Origin: PALG01 sp964495885
Lineage (GTDB): Bacteria; Bacteroidota; Bacteroidia; Flavobacteriales; Flavobacteriaceae
Direction of reading: 5' to 3'
NCBI GenBank assembly: GCA_964495885.1
Contig: CAZBWO010000006.1
Location: forward strand, 62,001-126,000
DNA: 64,000 bases
Shown: positions 43,592 to 51,598 of the stretch, in pieces
How positions within the stretch are numbered: position 1 is the stretch's first letter
Layout of the letters: each line of letters opens with the position of its first letter
Made by a program: the position numbers and the translations under genes
The notes under the pieces: model-generated
What the model saw: only the letters and a program-made list of their open reading frames with translations
Database searches by the model: none
What the model was told of the DNA's origin: nothing

Positions 43592-43891
43592 ATGGCCACC
43601 TCTATTGAACAACAAGCAAAAGGAAAGAAAGACGGCGAGATTAGATACCTAACTCCGCTTAACATTGAAACTTCAAAGACCAAAAAATACTGTAGGTTCA
43701 AAAGATCTGGTATTAAATATATCGATTATAAAGACCCAGATTTCTTGATGAAGTTTGTAAACGAACAAGGGAAAATCCTTCCCCGTAGATTAACCGGAAC
43801 TTCCCTAAAGTACCAACGAAAAGTGTCTGTTGCTATTAAAAGAGCGCGTCACTTGGCGTTGATGCCTTATGTAGGTGATTTGTTAAAATAA
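43592..43891 (+). CDS. rpsR: 30S ribosomal protein S18
   Basis: A 99-residue S18, with an N-terminal lysine-rich segment, KKYCRFKRSGIKYIDYKDPDFLMKF, GKILPRRLTGTSLKYQRKVSVAIKRARHLALMPYV (in segments). It forms a heterodimer with S6 on 16S rRNA. Longer than the usual 75 residues at the N-terminus, as in other Flavobacteria. Confidence 0.97.
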   Translation: MATSIEQQAKGKKDGEIRYLTPLNIETSKTKKYCRFKRSGIKYIDYKDPDFLMKFVNEQGKILPRRLTGTSLKYQRKVSVAIKRARHLALMPYVGDLLK

Positions 43892-43904
43892 AAGCAGCAA
43901 GGAA

Positions 43905-44354
43905 ATGGAACTTATTCTAAAAAAAGACGTTGAAAATCTAGGATTTACAGACGATATAGTAACCGTGAAAAATGGCTACGGAAGAAACTACCTTATCCCT
44001 CAAGGATTGGCAGAACTAGCTACTCCTTCTGCTAAAAAAGTATTGAAGGAAACCTTAAAGCAACGTGCACACAAAGAGCAAAAGGTCATTGATGACGCGA
44101 AAGCTCAGGCTGAAAAATTGAACGGACTTGAAATTAAAATTTCTGCGAAAGTAGGAGAGGCCGATAAATTGTTTGGTTCTGTAAGTAATGCAGACCTTGC
44201 TGATGCACTAGCTAAAGAAGGTGTTGAAATAGATAAAAAATACATCAGCATTGCCGGTGGCTTGATCAAAAGAGCTGGGCAATACGAAGCGCAAATCCGT
44301 TTCCACAGGGAAGTGGTTGTAGACTTCACCTTTGATGTAGTACCAGAGGCATAA
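43905..44354 (+). CDS. rplI: 50S ribosomal protein L9
   Basis: A 149-residue L9: the N-terminal domain has MELILKKDVENLGFTDDIVTVKNGYGRNYLIPQGLA (in segments), linked by a long helix (KVLKETLKQRAHKEQKVIDDAKAQAEKL) to a C-terminal rRNA-binding domain. It ends the operon 13 bases after rpsR and before a strong terminator. Confidence 0.98.
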   Translation: MELILKKDVENLGFTDDIVTVKNGYGRNYLIPQGLAELATPSAKKVLKETLKQRAHKEQKVIDDAKAQAEKLNGLEIKISAKVGEADKLFGSVSNADLADALAKEGVEIDKKYISIAGGLIKRAGQYEAQIRFHREVVVDFTFDVVPEA

Positions 44355-44376
44355 GCCTTTTCTGGAAGAATATAGC

Positions 44377-44405
44377 AACCCTCCCCATAACGGAGGGTTT
44401 TTTTA
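44377..44405 (+). terminator. Intrinsic terminator after rplI
   Basis: AACCCTCC (44377-44384) and GGAGGGTT (44392-44399) pair perfectly, followed by a T run. It separates the operon from the DUF6495 gene. Confidence 0.88.
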
Positions 44406-44417
44406 TACCTTACCACG

Positions 44418-44894
44418 ATGAAATATACCAGACTTACCAAAGAACAATTAGAATCGCTTCACCAAGAATTCAGTATGTTTTTGGCGGCACAGTCCATTGA
44501 TAAAATACAATGGGACCAAATCAAGGCGAGCCAGCCAGATGTTGCAGAGCAAATTCTGGATGTGTTTAGCGATGTGGTGTGGGAAGGCGTTTTGGAGAAA
44601 GCCCAATACCTGGAAAGTCATGCAACACAACAACTGTTTCTTTTTCATCTCGCTTCCGAAAATATGCAGGTAATTATCATTAAAACTGAAGCTTCCATCA
44701 ATTTTACTACCCAAGAGGGAAGGCAATGGCTTCAGGAGCATCTGGAAGGCGAAGAGGTAGAACTGCTTTCAGGCACCCGAAACTATTCAGCACATAAAAA
44801 GCAGGATATTTTTCAATTGATACAACAGGGTGCGTTTATTTCCAAAGGGGAATTATACCAACAATTGCAACCGTTTGTTGATCAAAAGAAATAA
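44418..44894 (+). CDS. DUF6495 family protein
   Basis: A 158-residue cytoplasmic protein typical of Flavobacteriaceae DUF6495: MKYTRLTKEQLESLHQEFSMFLAAQSID and the middle LFLFHLASENMQVIIIKTEASINFTTQEGRQWL. No known catalytic motif, signal or TM helix. It converges with the ABC permease gene with a 4-base gap. Function unknown. Confidence 0.75.
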   Translation: MKYTRLTKEQLESLHQEFSMFLAAQSIDKIQWDQIKASQPDVAEQILDVFSDVVWEGVLEKAQYLESHATQQLFLFHLASENMQVIIIKTEASINFTTQEGRQWLQEHLEGEEVELLSGTRNYSAHKKQDIFQLIQQGAFISKGELYQQLQPFVDQKK

Positions 44895-44898
44895 GGAT

Positions 44899-46143
44899 CT
44901 ATTCGTACCGAAGACTCTCAATAGGGTCTAACCGCGCTGCTTTACTGGCAGGATAGGAGCCTGCAATAACGGCAACAACAAAGGAAATAATCACCGAAGC
45001 AATTAAGGCGCCCCACGGTAGCGTGTACTCAAAATCCACAATCTTCGCAAAGGCAAAGCCGGTGATAATCCCTAAGAGAATGCCCAATAAGCAACCAAAC
45101 TGACCAATAACAATGGTCTCTATAAAAAACTGCAGCGAAATGGTCCTGCGTTTGGCGCCCAATGCCTTTCGCACGCCTATTTCACGGGTACGGTCGGTCA
45201 CCGAAACCAACATAATGTTCATCAAGGCAATAGAGGAACCCAAGATGGTAATGATACTTATGATCCATGCTGCGGTTTCCAAAACGCCTGTGATAGAGGC
45301 AATACGGTTAATAAGGTCATCGCTACGTTCAATACCAAAGTTATTTTTTTCCACCGGACTCAATCTTCTTATATTCCGGAAAGTAACCAATGCAGCATCT
45401 TCGGCATCTTTCATAAGTGCTTTATCTTCTACTTTTACACTAATGGTATAATTGATATTGGGTTGTGTAAATATCCCGCGGGCAGCTTGTATGGGAATGA
45501 GCACCTTTAAATCCTGATTGTTTCCGAAGGAAGAACCCTTCGATTCCAATACGCCTATCACTTTAAATTTGGCACCACGAATACTAATGGTTTTGCCAAG
45601 GGGGTTGACCCCTTCAAATAGACTTTTCAAAAAATCCGAACCCACTACACACACCTTATTGTTATTCTGAACATCAAATACATTGAGTTCCCTTCCCATT
45701 TGTACGTTGGTGCCGGTATTAGCCAAATAATGTTCATTTACGCCATAAACGGGAACTTCGGGGTCTGTCTTTTCGTTTTCATATTTAATTTCTGCAGTTC
45801 GGGTACCCACAAAAGAGACAGAGGTTTGGGTGTAGGGATAGTCATAACGGTCTATAAACTCGCGAATGTTATCATAACTAATAATGGGATTGATCTTCTT
45901 ACGTTCCCCGCCGCCACCAGATTGTATTTCAAACTCATACCGCTGTATATTGAACGTATTACTACCCATAGAGGCAAAACTTCCCGAAATGGTATTCTCC
46001 AAGGCCTTTACGGCACTTAAAATACCTACCAATGCCCAAATCCCAATCCCAATAATGACGATGGTCAAAATGGTGCGCAACAATTGCGTTTTGATGGAAT
46101 CCATCGCAATACGAACATTCTCCCGAAAAAGACTACCCTTCAT
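44899..46143 (-). CDS. MacB-like ABC transporter permease (FtsX domain)
   Basis: A 414-residue permease of the MacB/LolCDE superfamily: N-terminal TM helix (about 18-42), a periplasmic MacB_PCD domain (about 50-270, with QSGGGGERKKINPIISYDNI), and the FtsX-like domain with three TM helices at the C-terminus (ASITGVLETAAWIISIITIL; MLVSVTDRTREIGVRKALGAKRRTI; GSYPASKAARLDPIESLRYE). It would work with an ATPase, which is not adjacent. Its substrate may be a peptide, lipoprotein or envelope cue. Divergent from hisS. Confidence 0.9.
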   Translation of the reverse strand: MKGSLFRENVRIAMDSIKTQLLRTILTIVIIGIGIWALVGILSAVKALENTISGSFASMGSNTFNIQRYEFEIQSGGGGERKKINPIISYDNIREFIDRYDYPYTQTSVSFVGTRTAEIKYENEKTDPEVPVYGVNEHYLANTGTNVQMGRELNVFDVQNNNKVCVVGSDFLKSLFEGVNPLGKTISIRGAKFKVIGVLESKGSSFGNNQDLKVLIPIQAARGIFTQPNINYTISVKVEDKALMKDAEDAALVTFRNIRRLSPVEKNNFGIERSDDLINRIASITGVLETAAWIISIITILGSSIALMNIMLVSVTDRTREIGVRKALGAKRRTISLQFFIETIVIGQFGCLLGILLGIITGFAFAKIVDFEYTLPWGALIASVIISFVVAVIAGSYPASKAARLDPIESLRYE

Positions 46144-46257
46144 AGGTGGTGGTTTTGGCTATTGGTCTGCTTTTACTCCCTAAAGTTACCAATATTTTAC
46201 GGAAACTGTACATCACTTTATTTTAGGAGCATAGAATGCGTTTTCAACTACTTCCAT

Positions 46258-46324
46258 AGCGACTCCATAGCGAGTCCAAAGCGACTGCAAGTCGACTCCA
46301 TGTCGAGTCCATAGCGACTACCAT
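46258..46324. repeat. Degenerate tandem repeat, 11-12 base unit, six copies
   Basis: Six head-to-tail copies approximating AGCGACTCCAT: AGCGACTCCAT, AGCGAGTCCAA, AGCGACTGCA, AGTCGACTCCAT, GTCGAGTCCAT, AGCGACTACCAT. The alternating GACTC and GAGTC cores make adjacent units inverted to one another at their core, so two small hairpins (GACTC with GAGTC) could form. It lies in the noncoding gap between a permease and hisS. No coding frame here looks real. Confidence 0.7.
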
Positions 46325-46459
46325 CCATGGGTGATTCATGCACGCTGTACGGATTCTTACGGTTAGAACGGGCAAAACTCTATGGCAGATACATAAACCC
46401 TTGAAGCAACCCTTTAAAAACTTGCAGCCGAAACCTTGCGTCATTCCTGCTAAAATTAA

Positions 46460-46467
46460 GATATTTG
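46460..46467 (+). promoter_or_regulatory. Likely -7 box of hisS
   Basis: GATATTTG is one mismatch from TAnnTTTG and lies 24 bases before the chosen TTG start. It contains the other in-frame TTG (46465), excluding that as the start. Confidence 0.45.
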
Positions 46468-46491
46468 TACCACAACCCTAAAGCGTACACC

Positions 46492-47862
46492 TTGGCACAA
46501 AAACCATCCATCCCAAAAGGAACCCGTGATTTCTCCCCAGAGGAGGTAGTAAAGCGTAATTACATCATGGAAACCCTGAAGCAATCGTTCACGGCTTATG
46601 GGTACCAGCCTATCGAAACGCCTAGCTTTGAGAACAGCGAGACCTTGATGGGCAAGTACGGGGATGAAGGGGACCGTTTGATTTTTAAAATATTGAATAG
46701 TGGGGATTTTCTTCGGAAGGTAGGGGATGATGTGTATGCTGAAAAAGACACTTCCAAACTCACACCATTAATCTCAGAAAAAGCCCTCCGTTATGATTTA
46801 ACAGTGCCTTTTGCACGCTATGTGGTGCAACATCAAAATGAGCTCACCTTTCCGTTTAAACGCTACCAAATGCAACCCGTTTGGCGGGCAGACCGTCCGC
46901 AAAAGGGCCGGTTCCGTGAGTTCTGGCAATGCGATGCAGATGTGGTGGGGAGTGACTCCCTTTGGCAGGAAGTAGAGTTGGTGCAATTATATGATGCCGT
47001 ATTTACCCAATTAAACCTGAAAGGCACGACCATTAAAATGAACAACCGAAAGGTCTTAAGTGGCATCGCCGAAGTGATTGGGGAAAGTGAAAAGCTTATA
47101 GACTTCACTGTGGCGTTGGATAAGTTGGACAAAATAGGGGAGGAAGGCGTGAAAAAGGAAATGCGGGAGAAAGGGATTTCAGAAACTGCCCTTGAAAAAG
47201 TACAACCCCTCTTCACCGCCAGCGGAAGTGCCCAGGAAAAACTGGACTTGCTTAGCAAGCTCCTGCAAGATTCCGAAACAGGTCAAAAAGGGATAGAGGA
47301 GTTACAGTTCATCGTAAATAGCATTAATGACTTAGGACTGCAATCTGCCCAACTGGAAATTGATGTGACCCTTGCACGCGGACTTAACTATTACACGGGA
47401 GCCATCTTTGAAGTGGCTGCTCCGCAAGGCGTGAACATGGGCAGTATAGGTGGCGGTGGCCGTTATGATGACCTTACGGGTATCTTTGGCATGAAAGGGA
47501 TGAGCGGTGTTGGGATTTCCTTTGGGTTAGACCGAATATACCTCGTGCTGGAAGAATTGAACCTGTTCCCCGAAACCGTTTCGGCCAATACCAAAGTGTT
47601 GTTTATCAACTTCGGGGAAACCGAAGCATTATATGCCATGAAGGCCATCACCCAACTACGGAAGCAAGGTATTTCCGCAGAACTCTATCCAGATGATGCC
47701 AAAATGGGCAAGCAGATGGGCTACGCAGACAAACGGAATATCCCTTACACAGTGTTGGCTGGAACTTCAGAAATGCAGAAAGGGCGTTACACCCTAAAAA
47801 ACATGAAGTCTGGGGAGCAGGAGACATTTGCCCTACAGGAATTACTTCAGAGACTTCAATAA
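46492..47862 (+). CDS. hisS: Histidine-tRNA ligase
   Basis: A 456-residue class II synthetase that charges tRNA-His. Motif 2: RMQPVWRADRPQKGRFREFWQCDAD (in part), the His-specific ARGLNYYTGAIFE and motif 3 GVGISFGLDRIYLVL; the C-terminal anticodon-binding domain is about 370-456. The TTG at 46492 gives (M)AQKPSIPKGTRDFSPEE, the usual N-terminus, whereas the frame extends to 46465 only via a TTG in the promoter. It ends before a bidirectional terminator. Confidence 0.93.
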   Translation: MAQKPSIPKGTRDFSPEEVVKRNYIMETLKQSFTAYGYQPIETPSFENSETLMGKYGDEGDRLIFKILNSGDFLRKVGDDVYAEKDTSKLTPLISEKALRYDLTVPFARYVVQHQNELTFPFKRYQMQPVWRADRPQKGRFREFWQCDADVVGSDSLWQEVELVQLYDAVFTQLNLKGTTIKMNNRKVLSGIAEVIGESEKLIDFTVALDKLDKIGEEGVKKEMREKGISETALEKVQPLFTASGSAQEKLDLLSKLLQDSETGQKGIEELQFIVNSINDLGLQSAQLEIDVTLARGLNYYTGAIFEVAAPQGVNMGSIGGGGRYDDLTGIFGMKGMSGVGISFGLDRIYLVLEELNLFPETVSANTKVLFINFGETEALYAMKAITQLRKQGISAELYPDDAKMGKQMGYADKRNIPYTVLAGTSEMQKGRYTLKNMKSGEQETFALQELLQRLQ

Positions 47863-47951
47863 GCTAAATTACTACAGTAACGGATTAGGAAATTAGTAGG
47901 AGAATTACCTCACTTTGTTCGGTGAGTCTTTTTGGATTCACTTCCCATAAA

Positions 47952-47979
47952 AAAACCCAACATTTCTGTTGGGTTTTTG
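47952..47979. terminator. Bidirectional terminator between hisS and tRNA-Met
   Basis: AAACCCAAC pairs with GTTGGGTTT around a short loop, with A-rich and T-rich flanks, so it can stop transcription from hisS and from the tRNA gene on the other strand. Confidence 0.8.
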
Positions 47980-48053
47980 TAGCGTGGGGGAGACTTGAAC
48001 TCCCGACCTCCGGGTTATGAATCCGACGCTCTAACCACCTGAGCTACCACGCC
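47980..48053 (-). tRNA. tRNA-Met (anticodon CAT)
   Basis: The reverse complement folds as a tRNA: acceptor GGCGTGG with CCACGCT, D arm GCTC...GAGC, T arm GGGAG TTCAAGT CTCCC and an anticodon loop TTCATAA with CAT. CCA is not encoded. The base pair below the loop is A31 with C39, a mismatch, and position 1 pairs G with U. The three GC pairs of initiator tRNA are not complete, so it is more likely elongator Met or Ile2 (lysidine), not decidable here. Confidence 0.9.
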
Positions 48054-48216
48054 ATTTTAGCGGGGCAAAGATAACAACAAATTTGGCTTCCAAAAATAGA
48101 AAATGGTTTTTTTTGAATTCCTTTTGTTGCCAAATGAAAGGGAGAGAAAAAAAATACGTACCTCTTTTGCTAAATAAAATTAAAAATATATATTGGGCGA
48201 ACGCTAACAGCAACCT

Positions 48217-48603
48217 ATGGAAGAAAAAGTAAAATTTGAGATGGAGTTTCCTATTCACGTGTCTCCATCTTTGTTATATCAATATATGTCCACTCCATCC
48301 GGAATGAGTGAATGGTATGCAGATAACGTGAATTCCCGAGGGGAAAAATTTACCTTTATTTGGGAAGGAAGTGAAGAAAACGCCAAATTACTTGGTAAAA
48401 AGAGTGGAGAACGCGTCAAATTTCAATGGGAAGATGACGAGGAAACCAACTATTATTTTGAATTACGTATACAGGTAGATGAAATCACCAAGGATGTATC
48501 CCTTATTGTCACAGATTTTGCCGAAGAAGACGAAATAGACGAAGCAAAAATGCTTTGGGATAACATGGTTTCCAATCTAAAACATATACTGGGTTCTACT
48601 TAA
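48217..48603 (+). CDS. START-like domain protein (SRPBCC type)
   Basis: A 128-residue cytoplasmic protein with the START-like fold: FEMEFPIHVSPSLLYQYMSTPSGMSEWYADNVNSRGEKFTFIW (in part), then VDEITKDVSLIVTDFAEEDE and a final helix MLWDNMVSNLKHILGST. Hydrophobic ligand unknown. The gap from the tRNA gene (163 bases) has no gene. It ends near the aminotransferase promoter. Confidence 0.82.
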   Translation: MEEKVKFEMEFPIHVSPSLLYQYMSTPSGMSEWYADNVNSRGEKFTFIWEGSEENAKLLGKKSGERVKFQWEDDEETNYYFELRIQVDEITKDVSLIVTDFAEEDEIDEAKMLWDNMVSNLKHILGST

Positions 48604-48620
48604 TTCTAAGGGATAAACCG

Positions 48621-48654
48621 TATCTTTGAACCGCTTAAACAAAGCGGTTTTTTT
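48621..48654 (+). promoter_or_regulatory. Aminotransferase promoter overlapping a terminator-like hairpin
   Basis: TATCTTTG at 48621-48628 is a perfect -7 box. The stem AACCGCTT (48629-48636) with AAGCGGTT (48642-48649), followed by a T run, begins at that box and ends a few bases before ATG 48655. It may end the START-like gene's transcript and also form part of the leader of the next gene. Confidence 0.6.
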
Positions 48655-49497
48655 ATGCTCAACCTTAACGGAACGCTTACAGATCAAACCACCGAAACTT
48701 CCCTCCTCCAGAACAGGGGATTGCACTATGGGGATGCCGTTTTTGAAACCCTAAAAGTCTCTGCAGGAAAAATACTCTTTTGGGAAGATCATTATTTCCG
48801 GTTGATGGCTTCCATGCGCATCCTTCGGATGGAAATCCCCATGAACTTTACCATGGAATTCCTGGAAGCGGAAATACAAAAAACCATTGCTTCTTTTCCT
48901 AAAGATGTGGCACAACGTGTAAAACTTTTGGTATGGCGTAGTTGGGGCGGAACGTATACCCCCGCATCACAGCAAGTAGACTTCGCAATTTTTGCTGCAC
49001 CCTTGCAACATCCTTTTTATGTCCTTTCCGAAGAACCCTACGAGGTGGAATTGTTCAAGGATCATTATGTAAATAGCGGACTACTTTCTACGATCAAGTC
49101 TAATAACAGGGCCATTAATGTATTGGGAAGTATTTTTGCCCAGGAAAATGGCTATGCTAATTGCCTGTTGTTGAATGAACATAAAATGGTGGTCGAAGCT
49201 TTAAACGGCAATCTTTTTTGGGTGAAGGATTATAAAATTAAAACCCCGCCATTGAGTGATGGTTGTTTGCAAGGAATCCTTCGGAAGCAAATAGGGAGTA
49301 TTCTGTCACAACTTCCAGATTACGTATTGGAAGAGGACAGTATTTCCCCTTTCGATTTACAAAAAGCAGATGAACTATTCATCACCAATACCATTGTGGG
49401 GATTCAGCCCATTACCCAATACCGAAAGAAATCGTTTGGGAATGCTGTTGCAAAGGAATTGGTAGGTAAATTGAATGCAAAGGCCCGTTTGGGTTAG
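48655..49497 (+). CDS. Class IV aminotransferase
   Basis: A 280-residue PLP-dependent fold-type IV enzyme (branched-chain aminotransferase / aminodeoxychorismate lyase group). Motifs: RGLHYGDAVFETLKV at the start, STIKSNNRAINVLG with the expected PLP lysine, ANCLLLNEHKMVVEALNGNLFWVKD and LFITNTIVGIQPI at the end. The specific reaction cannot be told; pabC (folate) is one option. The start lies 5 bases after the hairpin before it. Confidence 0.85.
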   Translation: MLNLNGTLTDQTTETSLLQNRGLHYGDAVFETLKVSAGKILFWEDHYFRLMASMRILRMEIPMNFTMEFLEAEIQKTIASFPKDVAQRVKLLVWRSWGGTYTPASQQVDFAIFAAPLQHPFYVLSEEPYEVELFKDHYVNSGLLSTIKSNNRAINVLGSIFAQENGYANCLLLNEHKMVVEALNGNLFWVKDYKIKTPPLSDGCLQGILRKQIGSILSQLPDYVLEEDSISPFDLQKADELFITNTIVGIQPITQYRKKSFGNAVAKELVGKLNAKARLG

Positions 49498-50054
49498 TTG
49501 AAGCTAGGATTTTCGGGAGCATTGGACCAAATTAGGTAATCTCCACCCAGTTCAATCATTTTTTCCTTCCAAATACCAGGGCCAACTTGCCCAATAATGG
49601 TATCCTTGTGGTTGTTTTCTGTGACCACCCAACTGTTGAGTTTCAATTCTTCGTCCAACTGATTTTCAGACCATCCGGAATAACCAAGAAAGAATTGGAT
49701 TTGATCTGGTTTCAGCACGTTCTCTTTCAGCATATCCAGAATAGTGCTAAAATCGCCACCCCAATAGATACCATGGGAAATTTCAATGCTATTGGGAATC
49801 AAATCCGGCACCCGGTGAATGAAATATAGATTATCCTGCTCTACAGGTCCTCCGTTGTACACTTTCAAAGTGGAAGGAACTTCGGGAATAAAATCCTGAA
49901 GTGTATATTTTAAAGGTTTGTTAAGGATAAAGCCTACAGAACCTGTTTCATTGTGTTCAGCCAAAAGCACCACAGATCGGTTAAATGAAACGTCCCCGAT
50001 AATGGATGGCTCAGCAATGAGTAGCACTCCTTTGGTTGGCTTTACACTGATCAT
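49494..50054 (-). CDS. YqgE/AlgH family protein
   Basis: A 186-residue protein with the full YqgE pattern: KGVLLIAEPSIIGDVSFNRSVVLLAEHNETGSVGFILNKPL (in part), VYNGGPVEQDNLYFIHRV, and FFLGYSGWSENQLDEEL. Role unknown; the genus-level habit of sitting with fmt or pyr genes is not seen here. ATG at 50052-50054. It overlaps the aminotransferase gene by 4 bases. Confidence 0.95.
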   Translation of the reverse strand: MISVKPTKGVLLIAEPSIIGDVSFNRSVVLLAEHNETGSVGFILNKPLKYTLQDFIPEVPSTLKVYNGGPVEQDNLYFIHRVPDLIPNSIEISHGIYWGGDFSTILDMLKENVLKPDQIQFFLGYSGWSENQLDEELKLNSWVVTENNHKDTIIGQVGPGIWKEKMIELGGDYLIWSNAPENPSFN

Positions 50055-50139
50055 ATGCGCGCGATTCTTAACTTAAAACTAAGTATTAAATTTTGAATAC
50101 ACAAGCTTTTGGGTATTTCAAAGAATCCCTTTAAAAGAA

Positions 50140-50165
50140 AAACCCCACCGTTGAGGTGGGGTTTC
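50140..50165 (-). terminator. Intrinsic terminator after HU gene
   Basis: ACCCCACC pairs with GGTGGGGT with a 5-base loop, followed on the minus strand by a T-rich tract. It separates HU from yqgE. Confidence 0.82.
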
Positions 50166-50192
50166 TATATTTTGCAGTTACTTGTAATGCGC

Positions 50193-50465
50193 TTAGTTTA
50201 CGCTGTTTGAAAGATCAGAACCTGCTTTGAATTTCACTACTTTTTTAGCAGGGATCTTAATGGTTTTCCCAGTTTGAGGGTTTCTTCCTTCACGGGCAGC
50301 TCTTTTAGATACAGACCAAGATCCGAAACCTACCAAAGATACTCTATTTCCTTTTTTTAGAGACTTTTCAACATTTCCAAGGAAAGACTCTAAAGATTTT
50401 TTTGCTGCTGCTTTGGTGATTCCAGCGTCTGATGCCATTGCTTCAATTAAATCTGATTTGTTCAT
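50193..50465 (-). CDS. HU family DNA-binding protein
   Basis: A 90-residue HU: MNKSDLIEAMASDAGITKAAAKKSLESFLGNVEKSLKKGNRVSLVGFGSWSVSKRAAREGRNPQTGKTIKIPA (in segments), the canonical helix pair, and beta arm with GRNPQTGK. It compacts DNA as a dimer. It is transcribed alone from a strong predicted promoter. Confidence 0.96.
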   Translation of the reverse strand: MNKSDLIEAMASDAGITKAAAKKSLESFLGNVEKSLKKGNRVSLVGFGSWSVSKRAAREGRNPQTGKTIKIPAKKVVKFKAGSDLSNSVN

Positions 50466-50516
50466 AGTTTACTTTTTAAATTAAAATTGTTGGTTAAACA
50501 TTACATAATTGCTCTA

Positions 50517-50546
50517 CAAATTTAATCGGATTCTGCTACCACGCAA
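50517..50546 (-). promoter_or_regulatory. Predicted promoter of HU gene
   Basis: On the minus strand TAAATTTG (50517-50524) matches TAnnTTTG with TTG (50544-50546) 19 bases upstream, a close fit, giving a leader of about 45 bases. Confidence 0.65.
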
Positions 50547-50650
50547 GGAATGACGGGCTAAAACGCCATTTTTGTTGATAACTTAAGGCCTTTGTTAATA
50601 AAGTAAGCTTAATTCCTGCGAATTTCAACAAAATCACTGTTTATAAGGGG

Positions 50651-51598
50651 TTAGGCGAAATGCGCCCCATTTTCAAATGTAAACCCATTCAGCAGTTCCG
50701 AAGCGGTCATTTTTCTTTTTCCTGGAAGCTTCAATTCCTCAATAATGATATACCCTTCCGGAACAATTACTTTGATGATCTTTTTATTAGTTACAAGTTG
50801 CCCAATAGCTCCTTCAGAAGTGGTTTTTTCCATAGAAACCTTATACACTTTTACGTTCAATTCATCTTCTCCATTTATGAGTAAACCCCATGCGGTTGGA
50901 TAAGGGGAAAGTCCGCGAACAAAAGCATCGATACTTTCAATTGGTTGGTTCCATTGAATTCGGGTATTATCTGTATGAAGTTTTGGTGCCGATTTCAATT
51001 GGGTAGCTTCGGGTTGAGGTTTTGAAACAGCCTTATCATTTTTAATTAATGCAACCGTCTCCAACACCAATTCACTGCCAACCTCCATTAATTTATCATG
51101 TAGACTGCCAGCCGTTTCATTTGGTTCAATGGGTACTATTTTGGCATCTATGATGGCTCCAGTATCAATCTTTTCATCAATAAAGAATGTTGTGACGCCT
51201 GTTTCGGTTTCACCATTTATAATCGCCCAATTAATAGGTGCGGCTCCGCGATATGCTGGAAGGAGGGAAGCGTGCAGGTTAAATGTTCCGTATTTTGGAA
51301 GGGACCAGACCATTTCGGGTAGCATTCTAAATGCTACAACAATCTGTAGGTTTGCTTCCAAAGCTTTTAATGCGTCTAAAAATTCTGGATCTTTTAGATT
51401 GGTGGGTTGTAGAACAGGTAAGCTTTGGGATACCGCATATTCCTTCACGGCTGAGGGGGTTAGCTTTCGGCCTCTACCCGCTGGTTTGTCTGGAGCAGTA
51501 ATGACTCCTACGATATTCTGCCCATCTTCTACCAAGCTTTTTAATACCCCAACCGCAAAGGAAGGGGTCCCCATAAATACGATGCTTAAATTTCTCAT
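50651..51598 (-). CDS. fmt: Methionyl-tRNA formyltransferase
   Basis: A 315-residue enzyme that formylates Met on initiator tRNA using 10-formyl-THF. Motifs: VFMGTPSFAVGVLKSLV, the formyl-binding NLHASLLPAYRGAAPINWAIINGETETGVTTFFIDEKIDTG (in segments) and the C-terminal OB-like domain. ATG 51596-51598 overlaps recQ's stop by 4 bases, so it is the third gene of the AAA-recQ-fmt operon. Confidence 0.97.
   Translation of the reverse strand: MRNLSIVFMGTPSFAVGVLKSLVEDGQNIVGVITAPDKPAGRGRKLTPSAVKEYAVSQSLPVLQPTNLKDPEFLDALKALEANLQIVVAFRMLPEMVWSLPKYGTFNLHASLLPAYRGAAPINWAIINGETETGVTTFFIDEKIDTGAIIDAKIVPIEPNETAGSLHDKLMEVGSELVLETVALIKNDKAVSKPQPEATQLKSAPKLHTDNTRIQWNQPIESIDAFVRGLSPYPTAWGLLINGEDELNVKVYKVSMEKTTSEGAIGQLVTNKKIIKVIVPEGYIIIEELKLPGKRKMTASELLNGFTFENGAHFA

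Larger units (their letters stand above)
46144..46491. other. Noncoding gap between MacB-like permease and hisS
   Basis: About 348 bases. It holds the tandem repeat at 46258-46324, a palindromic CCATGG next to it, and a near-consensus GATATTTG box (46460-46467) before hisS. The small open frames across it (46084-46314 plus strand, 46244-46444 minus strand) have no recognisable protein. Confidence 0.6.

Noticed and set aside
46084..46444. Small open frames on both strands across the tandem repeat
   Set aside because: Their residues just reflect the repeat and the permease gene's reverse strand; no homologue, ribosome site or codon bias is evident.
48031..48258. Minus-strand frame overlapping the tRNA and START-like gene
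   Set aside because: It runs through the tRNA gene and has a low-complexity Phe/Leu sequence typical of antisense noise.
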